From NCBI RefSeq assembly GCF_002160525.1, contig NZ_NFKT01000015.1:50541-114540 (forward strand): 64,000 nt of DNA. The letters run 5' to 3'. This document shows positions 42,162-51,009 of this stretch, piece by piece. The stretch's first letter is position 1. Every line of letters starts with the position of its first letter. Source of the stretch: Lachnoclostridium sp. An169. GTDB lineage: Bacteria; Bacillota; Clostridia; Lachnospirales; Lachnospiraceae. Both the position numbers and the translations under genes were made by a program. The notes beneath the pieces were generated by a model. That model was not told the DNA's origin, searched no databases, and saw only the letters and a program-made list of their open reading frames with translations.

Positions 42162-45071
42162 ATGAACACAAAAATGGAAAAACTGCTGAAAGGGAAAGGC
42201 GGCAATTATATTTTCCCGTTTTTCTGGCAGCACGGGGAAACGGAGGAAGTTCTGCGCGAATATATGAAGGTGATTGACGAGAGCAATATCAAAGCTGTCT
42301 GCGTGGAAAGCCGTCCCCACCCGGATTTCTGCGGGGAAAAATGGTGGCAGGACATGGACGTGATCCTGGATGAGGCGCGGAAGCGGAATATGAAAGTGTG
42401 GATTCTGGATGACAGCCACTTCCCCACCGGATTTGCAAACGGGGCCATGGCGGATCAGCCGGACGAACTGTGCAGGCAGAGCATCTGCTGCAGGGTCTAT
42501 GACATGAGACCGGGCGCAGAGCAGGCTGTTAATGCAAAAACACTGCACATTTCATCTCAGGAACTGCTCCACCCGGATCCGTTTCAAAAATCCATGATTG
42601 AAACATACGTCATGAGGGATGAACAGCGTGCTTTCGATGATGACCGGCTTCTGGGGCTGTGGGCGGTCCGTCTGGACGGACATGTCAGCGGTCAAACGGA
42701 AGAAGCCGGAGGCACAGAGGCGGGGAAAACCGCGGATGGCTTCCGGAATGAAAACTCTGCCGCAAGGATCAATCTCCTGCCGATGATAAAAGACGGGGAA
42801 CTGAACTGGGAAATTCCGGAGGGAAACTGGAAGGTCTATGCCCTGCATCTGACGAGAAATTACGGATATCACAGGTCTTATATCAATATGATGGACAAGA
42901 CTTCCTGCCGGGTACTGATCGATGCTGTGTACGAGCCTCACTATGCTCATTACAAAGACGACTTCGGCACGACAATCGCCGGATTCTTCTCCGACGAGCC
43001 GGAGCTCGGAAACGGACATCTCTACGAGGTCAATGATCCTTTCGGGACGAAAGGAATGGATTATCCGTGGAGCCGGGAACTGGAGGAAAAGCTGCAGAAG
43101 AAACTGGGTGATGAGTATTCCCTGCAGATGGCGCTGCTCTGGGAACAGGAGGCAGATCCAACCGCGACTGCCCGTGCCCGCTACGCCTTTATGGATGCGG
43201 TGACAGAACTGGTAAAAGAAGATTTCTCCATGCAGCTCGGAGAATGGTGCCGCGAGCGCGGTGTTATGTATATCGGTCACCTGATCGAGGACGACAACCA
43301 TCATACCCGGACCGGTTCTTCTCTCGGACACTATTTCCGCGGACTCTGGGGACAGGATATGTCCGGAATCGATGATATCGGCGGGCAGGTTTTCCCTCAG
43401 GGGGAGGACGTCAGCTACAATAACGGTACATTCCAACACCGAAACGGAGAGTTCTATCACTATATGCTCGGAAAGCTGGGAAGCTCGGCAGCTGCCATAG
43501 AGCCGCGCAAAAACGGGAATTCCATGTGTGAGATCTTCGGAAATTACGGCTGGTCTGAGGGCGTACGGCTTGAGAAATATCTGGCGGACCATTTCCTTGT
43601 GCGGGGAATCAACCACTATGTTCCCCATGCCTTCAGCCCGAAGGAGTTCCCCGATCCGGACTGTCCGCCGCATTTTTACGCACACGGGCATAATCCGCAG
43701 TACCGCCATTTCGGGTATCTGATGGCATATATGAACCGGGTCTGCTCTCTCATCAGCGACGGACATCACGCGGCTCCGGCTGCAATACTCTACCATGCGG
43801 AAGGTGACTGGACGGGAAAATGCATGACCGCAGATAAAATCGGGCATCTGCTTGCCGATGCGCAGATCGAGTATGACTATATTCCTCAGGATGTCTTCGC
43901 CCACCCGGAAGATTTTAAAACACAGATCCGTGATCAGGCGCTCCAGGTAAATCCCCAGGAATACCGCGTGGTGATTGTGCCATATATGCAGTTTGTGACG
44001 AAAGCCTTTGCAGAGGCAGTAAAAGAACTCTCCTCCCATCATGTTCCGGTGATCTTTGTGGGCGGACTGCCGGAAGGTCTCTGCGATATGCCGGAAGATG
44101 AAGCAGCCGCAGATAACCGGGAAAAATCACAGGAGGAGACGTTGGCGACGCAGGAAAGAATTCAGGAGATTTTTCAGAAGTACGGTGAAATTGCAACGCC
44201 GGATGAACTGGTAACTGTCCTTAGAAAGAAGGGAATACCGGAGCTGACCATCTCTCCCGCCGACAACCGGATCCGCTATATTCATTATATCCACGAAGAC
44301 GGAAGTTCGATGTGGATGTTTGTAAATGAAGGGCGAGAAGTCTACCGCGGGAAAGTAACGCTGCCGGCATCAGATTATTCCGACAGGCGGCTGGTCTTGT
44401 ACGGATATGATGCCTGGACAAACTGCATCGAGCCTGTAAAGAGAGAAGGCAATACTCTGTTCCTGGAGATCGAACCCCTGAAAAGCCGGATTTTTATTGC
44501 GGATCCTGCCGCTTCTGCAGAGGAGACTGCAAAATTCCAGAAGAAGAACATCTGGGACGGTTCAGATACAGAAGCAGAAAAGACAGGGGCGGATTTCCAA
44601 AAACAGGACCCTGCTTTTAAAAAGCAGCAGCTTGCAATGAAGAGCGGTTGGAGACGAAGCATCTGCAGTTCCAAGGCATATCCTGCTTTTGCAGAGGAAA
44701 AGGAAGTCATACTTCCCGACCGCCTCGCAGAGGAAATGCCGGAGTTCTCCGGATTCGTCCGCTATGAGAACACTCTGGAAGCATCGGCGGATGACTGTAT
44801 CTATCTGGAGATCACGGATGCATATGAAGGTGTGGAAGTATTTGTAAATGAAAGAAGCCTGGGCATTCAGATCGTCCCTGTATACCGCTATGATCTGACC
44901 GGTCACTTAAGAGACGGAGAGAATAGGATCCGCATCGAAGTGGCGACCACGCTGGAACGGGAGATGGCAAAGATCCCGGATCGTTTCGGCAGAAAGAGCG
45001 AGGTGAAAGGACTTTCCGGGATCACCGGAGATGTGAGGGTGTGGAAAGTCACTGTTTCCCAGCCCATCTGA
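42162..45071 (+). CDS. GH106-like glycoside hydrolase (probable alpha-L-rhamnosidase type)
   Basis: 969 residues with no signal peptide. The N-terminus IFPFFWQHGETEEVLREYM and VESRPHPDFCGEKWW, then ILDDSHFPTGFANG, match the large GH106-type enzymes I know from Clostridia. FFSDEPELGN and GHLIEDDNHHTR give candidate catalytic acids. The C-terminal ~110 residues (YLEITDAYEGVEVFVNE) look like a jelly-roll/GH2-like domain. Start ATG 42162 follows GGAGGT. Cytosolic action on imported oligosaccharides is inferred. The divergent AraC gene probably regulates it. Confidence 0.72.
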   Translation: MNTKMEKLLKGKGGNYIFPFFWQHGETEEVLREYMKVIDESNIKAVCVESRPHPDFCGEKWWQDMDVILDEARKRNMKVWILDDSHFPTGFANGAMADQPDELCRQSICCRVYDMRPGAEQAVNAKTLHISSQELLHPDPFQKSMIETYVMRDEQRAFDDDRLLGLWAVRLDGHVSGQTEEAGGTEAGKTADGFRNENSAARINLLPMIKDGELNWEIPEGNWKVYALHLTRNYGYHRSYINMMDKTSCRVLIDAVYEPHYAHYKDDFGTTIAGFFSDEPELGNGHLYEVNDPFGTKGMDYPWSRELEEKLQKKLGDEYSLQMALLWEQEADPTATARARYAFMDAVTELVKEDFSMQLGEWCRERGVMYIGHLIEDDNHHTRTGSSLGHYFRGLWGQDMSGIDDIGGQVFPQGEDVSYNNGTFQHRNGEFYHYMLGKLGSSAAAIEPRKNGNSMCEIFGNYGWSEGVRLEKYLADHFLVRGINHYVPHAFSPKEFPDPDCPPHFYAHGHNPQYRHFGYLMAYMNRVCSLISDGHHAAPAAILYHAEGDWTGKCMTADKIGHLLADAQIEYDYIPQDVFAHPEDFKTQIRDQALQVNPQEYRVVIVPYMQFVTKAFAEAVKELSSHHVPVIFVGGLPEGLCDMPEDEAAADNREKSQEETLATQERIQEIFQKYGEIATPDELVTVLRKKGIPELTISPADNRIRYIHYIHEDGSSMWMFVNEGREVYRGKVTLPASDYSDRRLVLYGYDAWTNCIEPVKREGNTLFLEIEPLKSRIFIADPAASAEETAKFQKKNIWDGSDTEAEKTGADFQKQDPAFKKQQLAMKSGWRRSICSSKAYPAFAEEKEVILPDRLAEEMPEFSGFVRYENTLEASADDCIYLEITDAYEGVEVFVNERSLGIQIVPVYRYDLTGHLRDGENRIRIEVATTLEREMAKIPDRFGRKSEVKGLSGITGDVRVWKVTVSQPI

Positions 45072-46401
45072 CAGCCAGACCGATCACCAGCCCCGCTGCA
45101 GCCGGCCCTACCCAGCCGAAACCATATTCCGCCAGAGGCAGAATAGCATCGGCAGCTTTCACGATACCGTTTACATGCAGAACTTCCTGCACACTCAAAG
45201 GCAGCGCCCGGAGAAAATCAAAGAGCGCTGCCGCTGCAGTGAAGGCAAGGGTACACTGCAGCACTCTCCTGTCGTTTTGGAACAGACGTCCGAAGAGTGT
45301 CAGAAGAATCAGTACAATGGCAAGGGGATAGAGAAACATCAGTACCGGAGCAGACCATCCGATGATCATCGTAAGTCCCAGGTTGGCGATCAGGAAGGAG
45401 AAAAGGCAGAAAAGGACTGCCCATATGCGGTAAGAGGGACCGTTCGGAAAGAGTTTACTAAAGGTTTCCGAACAGCTTGTAATCAGCCCTACTGCTGTCT
45501 TCAGGCAGGCGACTGTCACAGTTACGGCGAGGATGACCGCACCTGCCTTTCCGAAGTAATGCTCTGCGATCTGCGCCAGAGCTTCCCCACCGTTAGGTGC
45601 CGCCGCGAAAAGGCCGCGGCTCTGGGCGCCGACTATAGTGACACATACATAGATCAGAGCCATGAGCAGGGAGCTGAACAGCCCTGCTTTTACTGTATTT
45701 TCTGCAATCTCTCCAGGCTCTTTTACTCCAAGTCCCCGGATCACATCCACGACGACAATTCCAAAGGCAAGTCCCGCCAGGGCATCCATCGTATTATATC
45801 CCTCAAGAAGTCCGGTTGAAAATGCACCGCTTATATAGCTTCCGGAAGGCTCGACTTCCATCATATTCCCCATAGGCGAAACGATCGCGCAGATAACAAA
45901 TACTGCCAGAAGAACGAGAAACAGAGGGTTCAGTACCTTTCCGATCCAGGTCAGGATCTCGCCCGGGCGTAGAGAGAAAAACAGAACAAGCGCGAAAAAA
46001 AGCATGGAAAATACAGCCAGCCCTGCTGTCTGTCCTGTTCCCGGAAGTACCCGTTCAATTCCCACCGTGTAAGAGACGGTAGCACATCTGGGGATTGCGA
46101 AAAAAGGGCCGATTGTCAGGTAGAGCACGCAGGTGAAAAACAGTCCGTACCGCTTTCCCACTCTGCTGCTCAACTCAAAAAGCCCTTCTTCCCGGCTGAT
46201 TCCCAGGGCTGCAACAGCAAGAAGAGGCAGCCCGACTCCGGTGATCAGAAAGCCTGCGGACGCCTGCCAGATATTACTCCCCGCAAGCTGTCCCATGGAC
46301 GCCGGAAAAATCAGGTTGCCCGCTCCGAAGAACATGCCGAAAAGCATGCTCGCTATAAAAATGATCTCTTTGAAAGTCAGTTTTTTGCTCTGTGTACTCA
46401 T
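45049..46401 (-). CDS. brnQ: Branched-chain amino acid permease BrnQ family
   Basis: 450 residues with about 12 helices of the LIVCS family: N-terminal FKEIIFIASMLFGMFFGAGNLIFP is diagnostic. Usually imports Leu, Ile, Val with Na+ or H+. It follows mdcB by 52 bp in the same direction, so it may be part of the malonate operon. Its 3' end overlaps the convergent GH106-like gene by 23 bp. Confidence 0.92.
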   Translation of the reverse strand: MSTQSKKLTFKEIIFIASMLFGMFFGAGNLIFPASMGQLAGSNIWQASAGFLITGVGLPLLAVAALGISREEGLFELSSRVGKRYGLFFTCVLYLTIGPFFAIPRCATVSYTVGIERVLPGTGQTAGLAVFSMLFFALVLFFSLRPGEILTWIGKVLNPLFLVLLAVFVICAIVSPMGNMMEVEPSGSYISGAFSTGLLEGYNTMDALAGLAFGIVVVDVIRGLGVKEPGEIAENTVKAGLFSSLLMALIYVCVTIVGAQSRGLFAAAPNGGEALAQIAEHYFGKAGAVILAVTVTVACLKTAVGLITSCSETFSKLFPNGPSYRIWAVLFCLFSFLIANLGLTMIIGWSAPVLMFLYPLAIVLILLTLFGRLFQNDRRVLQCTLAFTAAAALFDFLRALPLSVQEVLHVNGIVKAADAILPLAEYGFGWVGPAAAGLVIGLAVRWAGKQ

Positions 46402-46453
46402 GGCGCTTTATCCTTTTCGATTCTGCATTTTGTTTTTTAGTTTTCCCATACAT

Positions 46454-47389
46454 TTACAATAATATAGCAATTCTCTCCGGATAAAGCAAGGGAATCCTTG
46501 ATTCATACTTCTCCCAGAAGATCGCTGCGGCCAGAAGATCCGCGCATCCTCCGGGACTGATTCTTCGCCGGATAAACTCCCGGTTCATCTCTTCCAGTCT
46601 TTTTACTGCGCGGGAATCGATAACCGGATAATGCTCCAGAAAATCCCGGGCACTCGTCCTGACCCCGCAGAGTGCAGAATAACCTGCTCTTGTAAGAATA
46701 TTTGTATCGTCCACGGAAGCCATAAGGGACAGAAGGACGTGAAGCCTTGCTGCGTTTTCATCAGGCTGTTCCCTGAGTCCTTTTTTCATGGCAGGAACGG
46801 CGATGTAAGCCAGGGAAGGAAAACCGCCCATGGCTTCTCCCCGGATACCCGGGATTCCGTATTTCCGAAAAATCTTCTCCCCGTGAGTCACCGGTGCGGC
46901 TTTACGCATTCTGGACATGTCTTTTCTCAGATGCGGTGTTACCATTCTTCTGGCATCTGTGAGCATCGCTGTCAGAGAATCCGGCGGCAGACTCGTTGTT
47001 TTTCCTTTTCCGCAGCCGTATTTCCCGTATATGTATCCTGCTGCCGAGACCAGGATACCCAGGGTAAAAATGATCCCTTTATGGGTATTCACTCCTCCGG
47101 TTGCCTCCAGCATGGCTTCCTCCGCCTCGATCCCCAGAGCGCGGATAAGGGGAAACAGCTCGGTGATCTCTCCATCAAACAGGCAGCCGGTTTCTGCCAT
47201 TTTCACAAGATAAGGGGTAATGGCATCTGTACTGCGTTCAAAAGTATGTATATCCATATCATGATGGGCCCCATTGTCTTTCAAGTCCACAAGTCCCGGC
47301 TTTGGTGTTGTACAGACTTCGCCCATAAGTCCCTGTCGGATGCAGCTTTCCATGCAGGAGAGGAAAACGCGCAGATCTGTCACTCTCAT
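46454..47389 (-). CDS. mdcB: Triphosphoribosyl-dephospho-CoA synthase MdcB/CitG
   Basis: Makes the prosthetic-group precursor 2'-(5''-triphosphoribosyl)-3'-dephospho-CoA from ATP and dephospho-CoA. 311 residues with the family blocks TTPKPGLVDLKDNGAHHDMD and TGGVNTHKG, then a histidine/glycine-rich centre. The symbol mdcB, not citG, is chosen by the neighbouring malonate decarboxylase genes. Its start abuts mdcH. Confidence 0.9.
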   Translation of the reverse strand: MRVTDLRVFLSCMESCIRQGLMGEVCTTPKPGLVDLKDNGAHHDMDIHTFERSTDAITPYLVKMAETGCLFDGEITELFPLIRALGIEAEEAMLEATGGVNTHKGIIFTLGILVSAAGYIYGKYGCGKGKTTSLPPDSLTAMLTDARRMVTPHLRKDMSRMRKAAPVTHGEKIFRKYGIPGIRGEAMGGFPSLAYIAVPAMKKGLREQPDENAARLHVLLSLMASVDDTNILTRAGYSALCGVRTSARDFLEHYPVIDSRAVKRLEEMNREFIRRRISPGGCADLLAAAIFWEKYESRIPLLYPERIAILL

Positions 47390-48273
47390 TATCTTTCACC
47401 TGAAAGCCACCGGAGTTCCGGAAAGCTTCTCCTTCCGATCTCGGTCAGGGTGTGGGCAGATCCGATCTCGATAAATGTATCGATTCCAAGTTCCTTCATC
47501 AGGGTGATGCCGTCGTACCACCGTACTATGCGGGCAGCTCCCACAATCAGATCCTCTTTTACCTCTTCTGCTGTCCACACTCTGCGCGCCCTGCTGTTTA
47601 CAACTGCCGGAATCCGCGGACGCTTCCACTGCATCTTTTCACTTGCCCTGCGCAGGACATCAGTTACGGGATCCATAAGACAGCAGTGGGACGGTACTTT
47701 GACCCGCAGAGGCGTCACTTTTGCCGGATAATCTCTGTGAATAAATCCGGTGAGTCGCTCCAGCCACTCCAGACTGCCGGAGATGGTACACTGCAGTTCT
47801 TCGTTTACAGTGGCAGGAAAGACCAGGGCATCCGGATACTCATGTTTAAACTGTTCCAGGATCCGATACATCAGACTTTCGGTGATCCCGGATACCGCAT
47901 ACATTCCGTAGCCGGAGGAAAACATCTTTTCCATATATTTTCCGCGTGTACGGATCAGCGCCAGTCCGTCTTCAAAACTCAGAACACCCGCCTCAACCGC
48001 TGCGGCAAAGCTCCCTGCCGAGTGTCCGGAAACGGTGTCACACTGCCATTTTTCTCTCATGATCCGGCTCCATACGGTCTCGCAGACATAGATGCAGATC
48101 TGAGTGTTCTCATTGGAGGAAAGAGCGTCCGCCGTATCCAGCTGATCAATGCTGCATTCCAGTATGTCCTCCGTCCTCTGCAGGTATTCGCCTGCTGCAG
48201 GATGGTCCGGGAGTGCGTGAAGCATCCCCGGACGCTGAAATCCCTGTCCTGTATAGATAAACGCTGTTTTCAT
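47389..48273 (-). CDS. mdcH: Malonyl transacylase MdcH (malonyl-CoA:ACP acyltransferase)
   Basis: 294 residues of the acyltransferase fold: GQG oxyanion motif in IYTGQGFQRPG, nucleophile Ser in SGHSAGSFAAAVE, and His near 200. It loads malonate from malonyl-CoA onto the acyl carrier MdcC to start the cycle. Position between mdcB and mdcG confirms the role. Confidence 0.9.
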   Translation of the reverse strand: MKTAFIYTGQGFQRPGMLHALPDHPAAGEYLQRTEDILECSIDQLDTADALSSNENTQICIYVCETVWSRIMREKWQCDTVSGHSAGSFAAAVEAGVLSFEDGLALIRTRGKYMEKMFSSGYGMYAVSGITESLMYRILEQFKHEYPDALVFPATVNEELQCTISGSLEWLERLTGFIHRDYPAKVTPLRVKVPSHCCLMDPVTDVLRRASEKMQWKRPRIPAVVNSRARRVWTAEEVKEDLIVGAARIVRWYDGITLMKELGIDTFIEIGSAHTLTEIGRRSFPELRWLSGER

Positions 48274-48277
48274 CCTC

Positions 48278-49012
48278 TCAAGTCTCCTTTTTTACCTGCT
48301 CCTCCTGCCATAAATCTTCTGCCAGACAGCACCCCTCTGCCGTCTTGATCAGAAATCTCCCGCTGCTGTGAACATATTCGTCCAGAGAGGTAAAACCACG
48401 ATCTGTCACAAGCACGGCGTCTGTGCGCACCGGAAGCACCTGCAGAGATTCAAAGATCTCGCGGCAGAGTTCTTTTGTACAGTTCCGGGTGACGGTAAAA
48501 AGCAGGTCAAGATCGCTTTCCGGTGATGTGACTTTTCTGCCGCTTGCAAGCTCAAACCCGGCACTTCCGCCGATACCGATGCCGCTGACTTCCTTTTTGT
48601 ACCAGGACATTTCCGTAAGTTTTAAAAGTTCCTCTTCCCACCCGCTCCAGGGTCCGTTTCCCTTGCGTTTCCCGGCTTTATAGTCCTGCAGGAGTCCCTG
48701 AAAGATCTGTTCCGGAGTACGGATTTCCTCTACCGGGAAGACCGGTTTCGGTGTTATTCTGCCTTCCGGCGGCGTACTCCGGATATGCAGAACACATCCG
48801 AACCGCTGCTGTTTACTGTCTCCGCGAATCCCCACCGGAATTCCGCTTTCTGTTTTTTCCCTTCGCACAACGACCCAGGGCGTTTCCGTCAGAAATCTTC
48901 CTGCCCAGCCGGGAATCGTCCGGTCAAAGAGATTCCCGGTTTCCGGCGGGAATGGGAAACGAAGCCGGAGCAGATCATGCGCCTGTAAACGATATTTCAT
49001 TTTTCTCTCCAC
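48278..49012 (-). CDS. mdcG: Phosphoribosyl-dephospho-CoA transferase MdcG
   Basis: Attaches the prosthetic group made by MdcB to Ser25 of MdcC. 244 residues of the nucleotidyltransferase type with GIGGSAGFELASG and the metal-binding Asp pair in SDLDLLFTV. Overlaps mdcDE by 16 bp. Confidence 0.88.
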   Translation of the reverse strand: MERKMKYRLQAHDLLRLRFPFPPETGNLFDRTIPGWAGRFLTETPWVVVRREKTESGIPVGIRGDSKQQRFGCVLHIRSTPPEGRITPKPVFPVEEIRTPEQIFQGLLQDYKAGKRKGNGPWSGWEEELLKLTEMSWYKKEVSGIGIGGSAGFELASGRKVTSPESDLDLLFTVTRNCTKELCREIFESLQVLPVRTDAVLVTDRGFTSLDEYVHSSGRFLIKTAEGCCLAEDLWQEEQVKKET

Positions 49013-50691
49013 GCCTCCGCCATCTGCCTGCGAACCTGGATGGAAAGTGCCCGGTACTTCGGGGCATTCGGAGTCTTCAGCCGGTAATCCAGAGTGTTAC
49101 CGTTTGCCTCGGATTCCCGGATTCCCTCTGCAATCTTTTCTTTCATTACCCGTACATCATCCTCTGACGGATGGTCGTGGTCCGGAAATTTCAGCAGCGT
49201 ATTCACTGCGCCAAGGCAGTTGAAGGAATGAATATCGTAGGCAATAGCTGCCACAGAATCTGCCGCTTTGTCCATGTCCTCGATGGAGCGTTTCGTGATC
49301 CTTGCCGCTGACTTTTTCGACATGGCATGGACTGTGATGGTCTCATCGTCCAGCGCGATCATATGGCTCCCCTGCAGTCCGTGGGCGAGAAATGCTCCGG
49401 AAATGGCATTTCCCACGATCACCGTGATTACCGGGTGTCCTGCGTGGCGCGCCATAGCGTAGGCGTTGACGGATGCGGCGCATGACAGGAAGATCCCGTG
49501 ATACTCCTCCAGATATCCGTAAGCCTGGCTCGGAACGTCCACAACCGCGATGAGCGCTCTCTTCTCCGGGCTGTCATTGTCTTCCTCCACAGCCTGCCGG
49601 ATCAGGCGTGCCAGTTCCCAGCCCTGCTGAAGTCCTACTTCTCCTTTCCGTGTCCGCGGGAATATGGTGTGTGGATCTGCTGTGACGGCAAGCACCCGGC
49701 ATGTTCTGTTGCCGAGAATGATATCCCTGCACAGGACAGATCCGATACTTCCCAGATTACCGGTGATGGCATCTTCTGTCAGTGCCTCAAACCAAACTCT
49801 GCCACGCAGTCCGGCAGAATTCTTTTCTGACCCCGGCGCTACATTTTCTGACCTGGTATTTTCCGAAGCTGCATTAGCTGGCACCGCTTTCTTCGAAACT
49901 GCATTTCCCGGCGCCGCCTTGTCAATCTTCGCGCGGTACTCTTCCACCATCGTGCTGCGGTGAACCGGGATTCCTTTTTCCATGCAGTTTTTCACCGCCT
50001 GATGCACGGCTTCCCGGCTGTCCTCTGTAAGTACATCTGCAAGTCCCTGGGCCACCCGGTGTTCCCCGCCTATGGTCCGATAGGTGAATGCTTTATCGGA
50101 AGAATCCCACTCTTCGATTCCCGCTTCCTGTTCGATGACTTCCGGACCGTTCAGGGTCAGACGGCCTTCCTTTGTCATAATAATATAGCTGAACAGGCTG
50201 CAGGTCATGGACATGCCGCCGAAGCATCCCACCTTTCCGGGGATCAGTCCGATCACAGGTACATATTCCCGGATAGATACGAGAAGATCCTGGATCTCCG
50301 CTATCGCAAGCAGCCCGTAGTTTGCCTCCTGGAGGCGCACACCGCCGGTGTCCATGATGATCACAGGAAAGACCGGATGTCCTGCCTGATTGTCATTTAA
50401 CACTTCCTGAAGGGCAGCGGCGAATTTGGCTCCGGAGATCTCTCCGATCCCGCCGCCCTGGAATTTTCCTTCCATGGCAATGACTACCGTATCTCTGCCT
50501 TCGAAGCGTCCTTTCATGACGATCATTCCGTCGTCATTCTGGGGAACGATTCCCTGCTTGAGCAGATGGGGAGATTTCAAATGGGAGAAAGGTCCCAGCA
50601 GTTCCCGGGCGCTGCCCGTATCCAGAAGATTTTCCGCCCGCTCCCTTGCAGAGAGTTCTGTAAAACTTGCATGAATTCTGACCATTGTCAC
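48997..50691 (-). CDS. mdcD-mdcE: Fused malonate decarboxylase beta-gamma subunit (MdcD-MdcE)
   Basis: 564 residues joining two usually separate carboxytransferase-type subunits that decarboxylate malonyl-S-ACP. The MdcD half is residues 1-255: GKVGCFGGMSMTCSL is the oxyanion turn. The MdcE half is about 295-564: NAISGAFLAHGLQG, with LLKFP near the end. Between them residues 256-294 form a low-complexity Ala/Ser/Asn/Pro linker with a loose five-residue period (AVSKK, AVPAN, AASEN, TRSEN, VAPGS). MdcD and MdcE are separate proteins in Klebsiella, Pseudomonas and Acinetobacter. Confidence 0.88.
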   Translation of the reverse strand: MTMVRIHASFTELSARERAENLLDTGSARELLGPFSHLKSPHLLKQGIVPQNDDGMIVMKGRFEGRDTVVIAMEGKFQGGGIGEISGAKFAAALQEVLNDNQAGHPVFPVIIMDTGGVRLQEANYGLLAIAEIQDLLVSIREYVPVIGLIPGKVGCFGGMSMTCSLFSYIIMTKEGRLTLNGPEVIEQEAGIEEWDSSDKAFTYRTIGGEHRVAQGLADVLTEDSREAVHQAVKNCMEKGIPVHRSTMVEEYRAKIDKAAPGNAVSKKAVPANAASENTRSENVAPGSEKNSAGLRGRVWFEALTEDAITGNLGSIGSVLCRDIILGNRTCRVLAVTADPHTIFPRTRKGEVGLQQGWELARLIRQAVEEDNDSPEKRALIAVVDVPSQAYGYLEEYHGIFLSCAASVNAYAMARHAGHPVITVIVGNAISGAFLAHGLQGSHMIALDDETITVHAMSKKSAARITKRSIEDMDKAADSVAAIAYDIHSFNCLGAVNTLLKFPDHDHPSEDDVRVMKEKIAEGIRESEANGNTLDYRLKTPNAPKYRALSIQVRRQMAEAWREK

Positions 50692-50987
50692 TCCACCTCC
50701 TCTGCCAGCTCCAGCGCCTGGAGCAGCCGTAGCCGGACTACTCCCGGAGTTGCGCCGAAATCATTGATCTCCAGATGCACAGCCACCGGATTTTCCTGAA
50801 AGAAACGTTCCAGAACACAGTTCCATATCTCCCGGTTCCCGTCCAGGCTTGTTGTTACTTCTGCTTCTGCCTGCCCGGAAACGGAAGGCTCCATAAGCAC
50901 CTCCAGATTCCCGGACCCGACGACTCCCACATGGGAGGATTTGCTGACCTCTTTTTCTGCCGGGTAAGTAAATGTCAGACATTCCAT
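50688..50987 (-). CDS. mdcC: Malonate decarboxylase acyl carrier protein MdcC
   Basis: 99 residues from ATG 50987. The prosthetic-group attachment Ser25 is in VGVVGSGNLEVL, at the same position as in Klebsiella MdcC. The rest is the small alpha/beta carrier fold ending LRLLQALELAEEVE. The start was chosen from the Ser25 spacing. Overlaps mdcDE by 4 bp. Confidence 0.9.
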   Translation of the reverse strand: MECLTFTYPAEKEVSKSSHVGVVGSGNLEVLMEPSVSGQAEAEVTTSLDGNREIWNCVLERFFQENPVAVHLEINDFGATPGVVRLRLLQALELAEEVE

Positions 50988-51009
50988 ATTTTCTGCACCA
51001 TCCTTTCGT

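Noticed and set aside
42552..44042. 496-residue frame on the minus strand inside the GH106-like gene
   Set aside because: Antisense shadow of a recognisable hydrolase; composition looks random.
46631..48348. Two long plus-strand frames across mdcB, mdcH and mdcG
   Set aside because: Antisense shadows of well-identified malonate decarboxylase genes.
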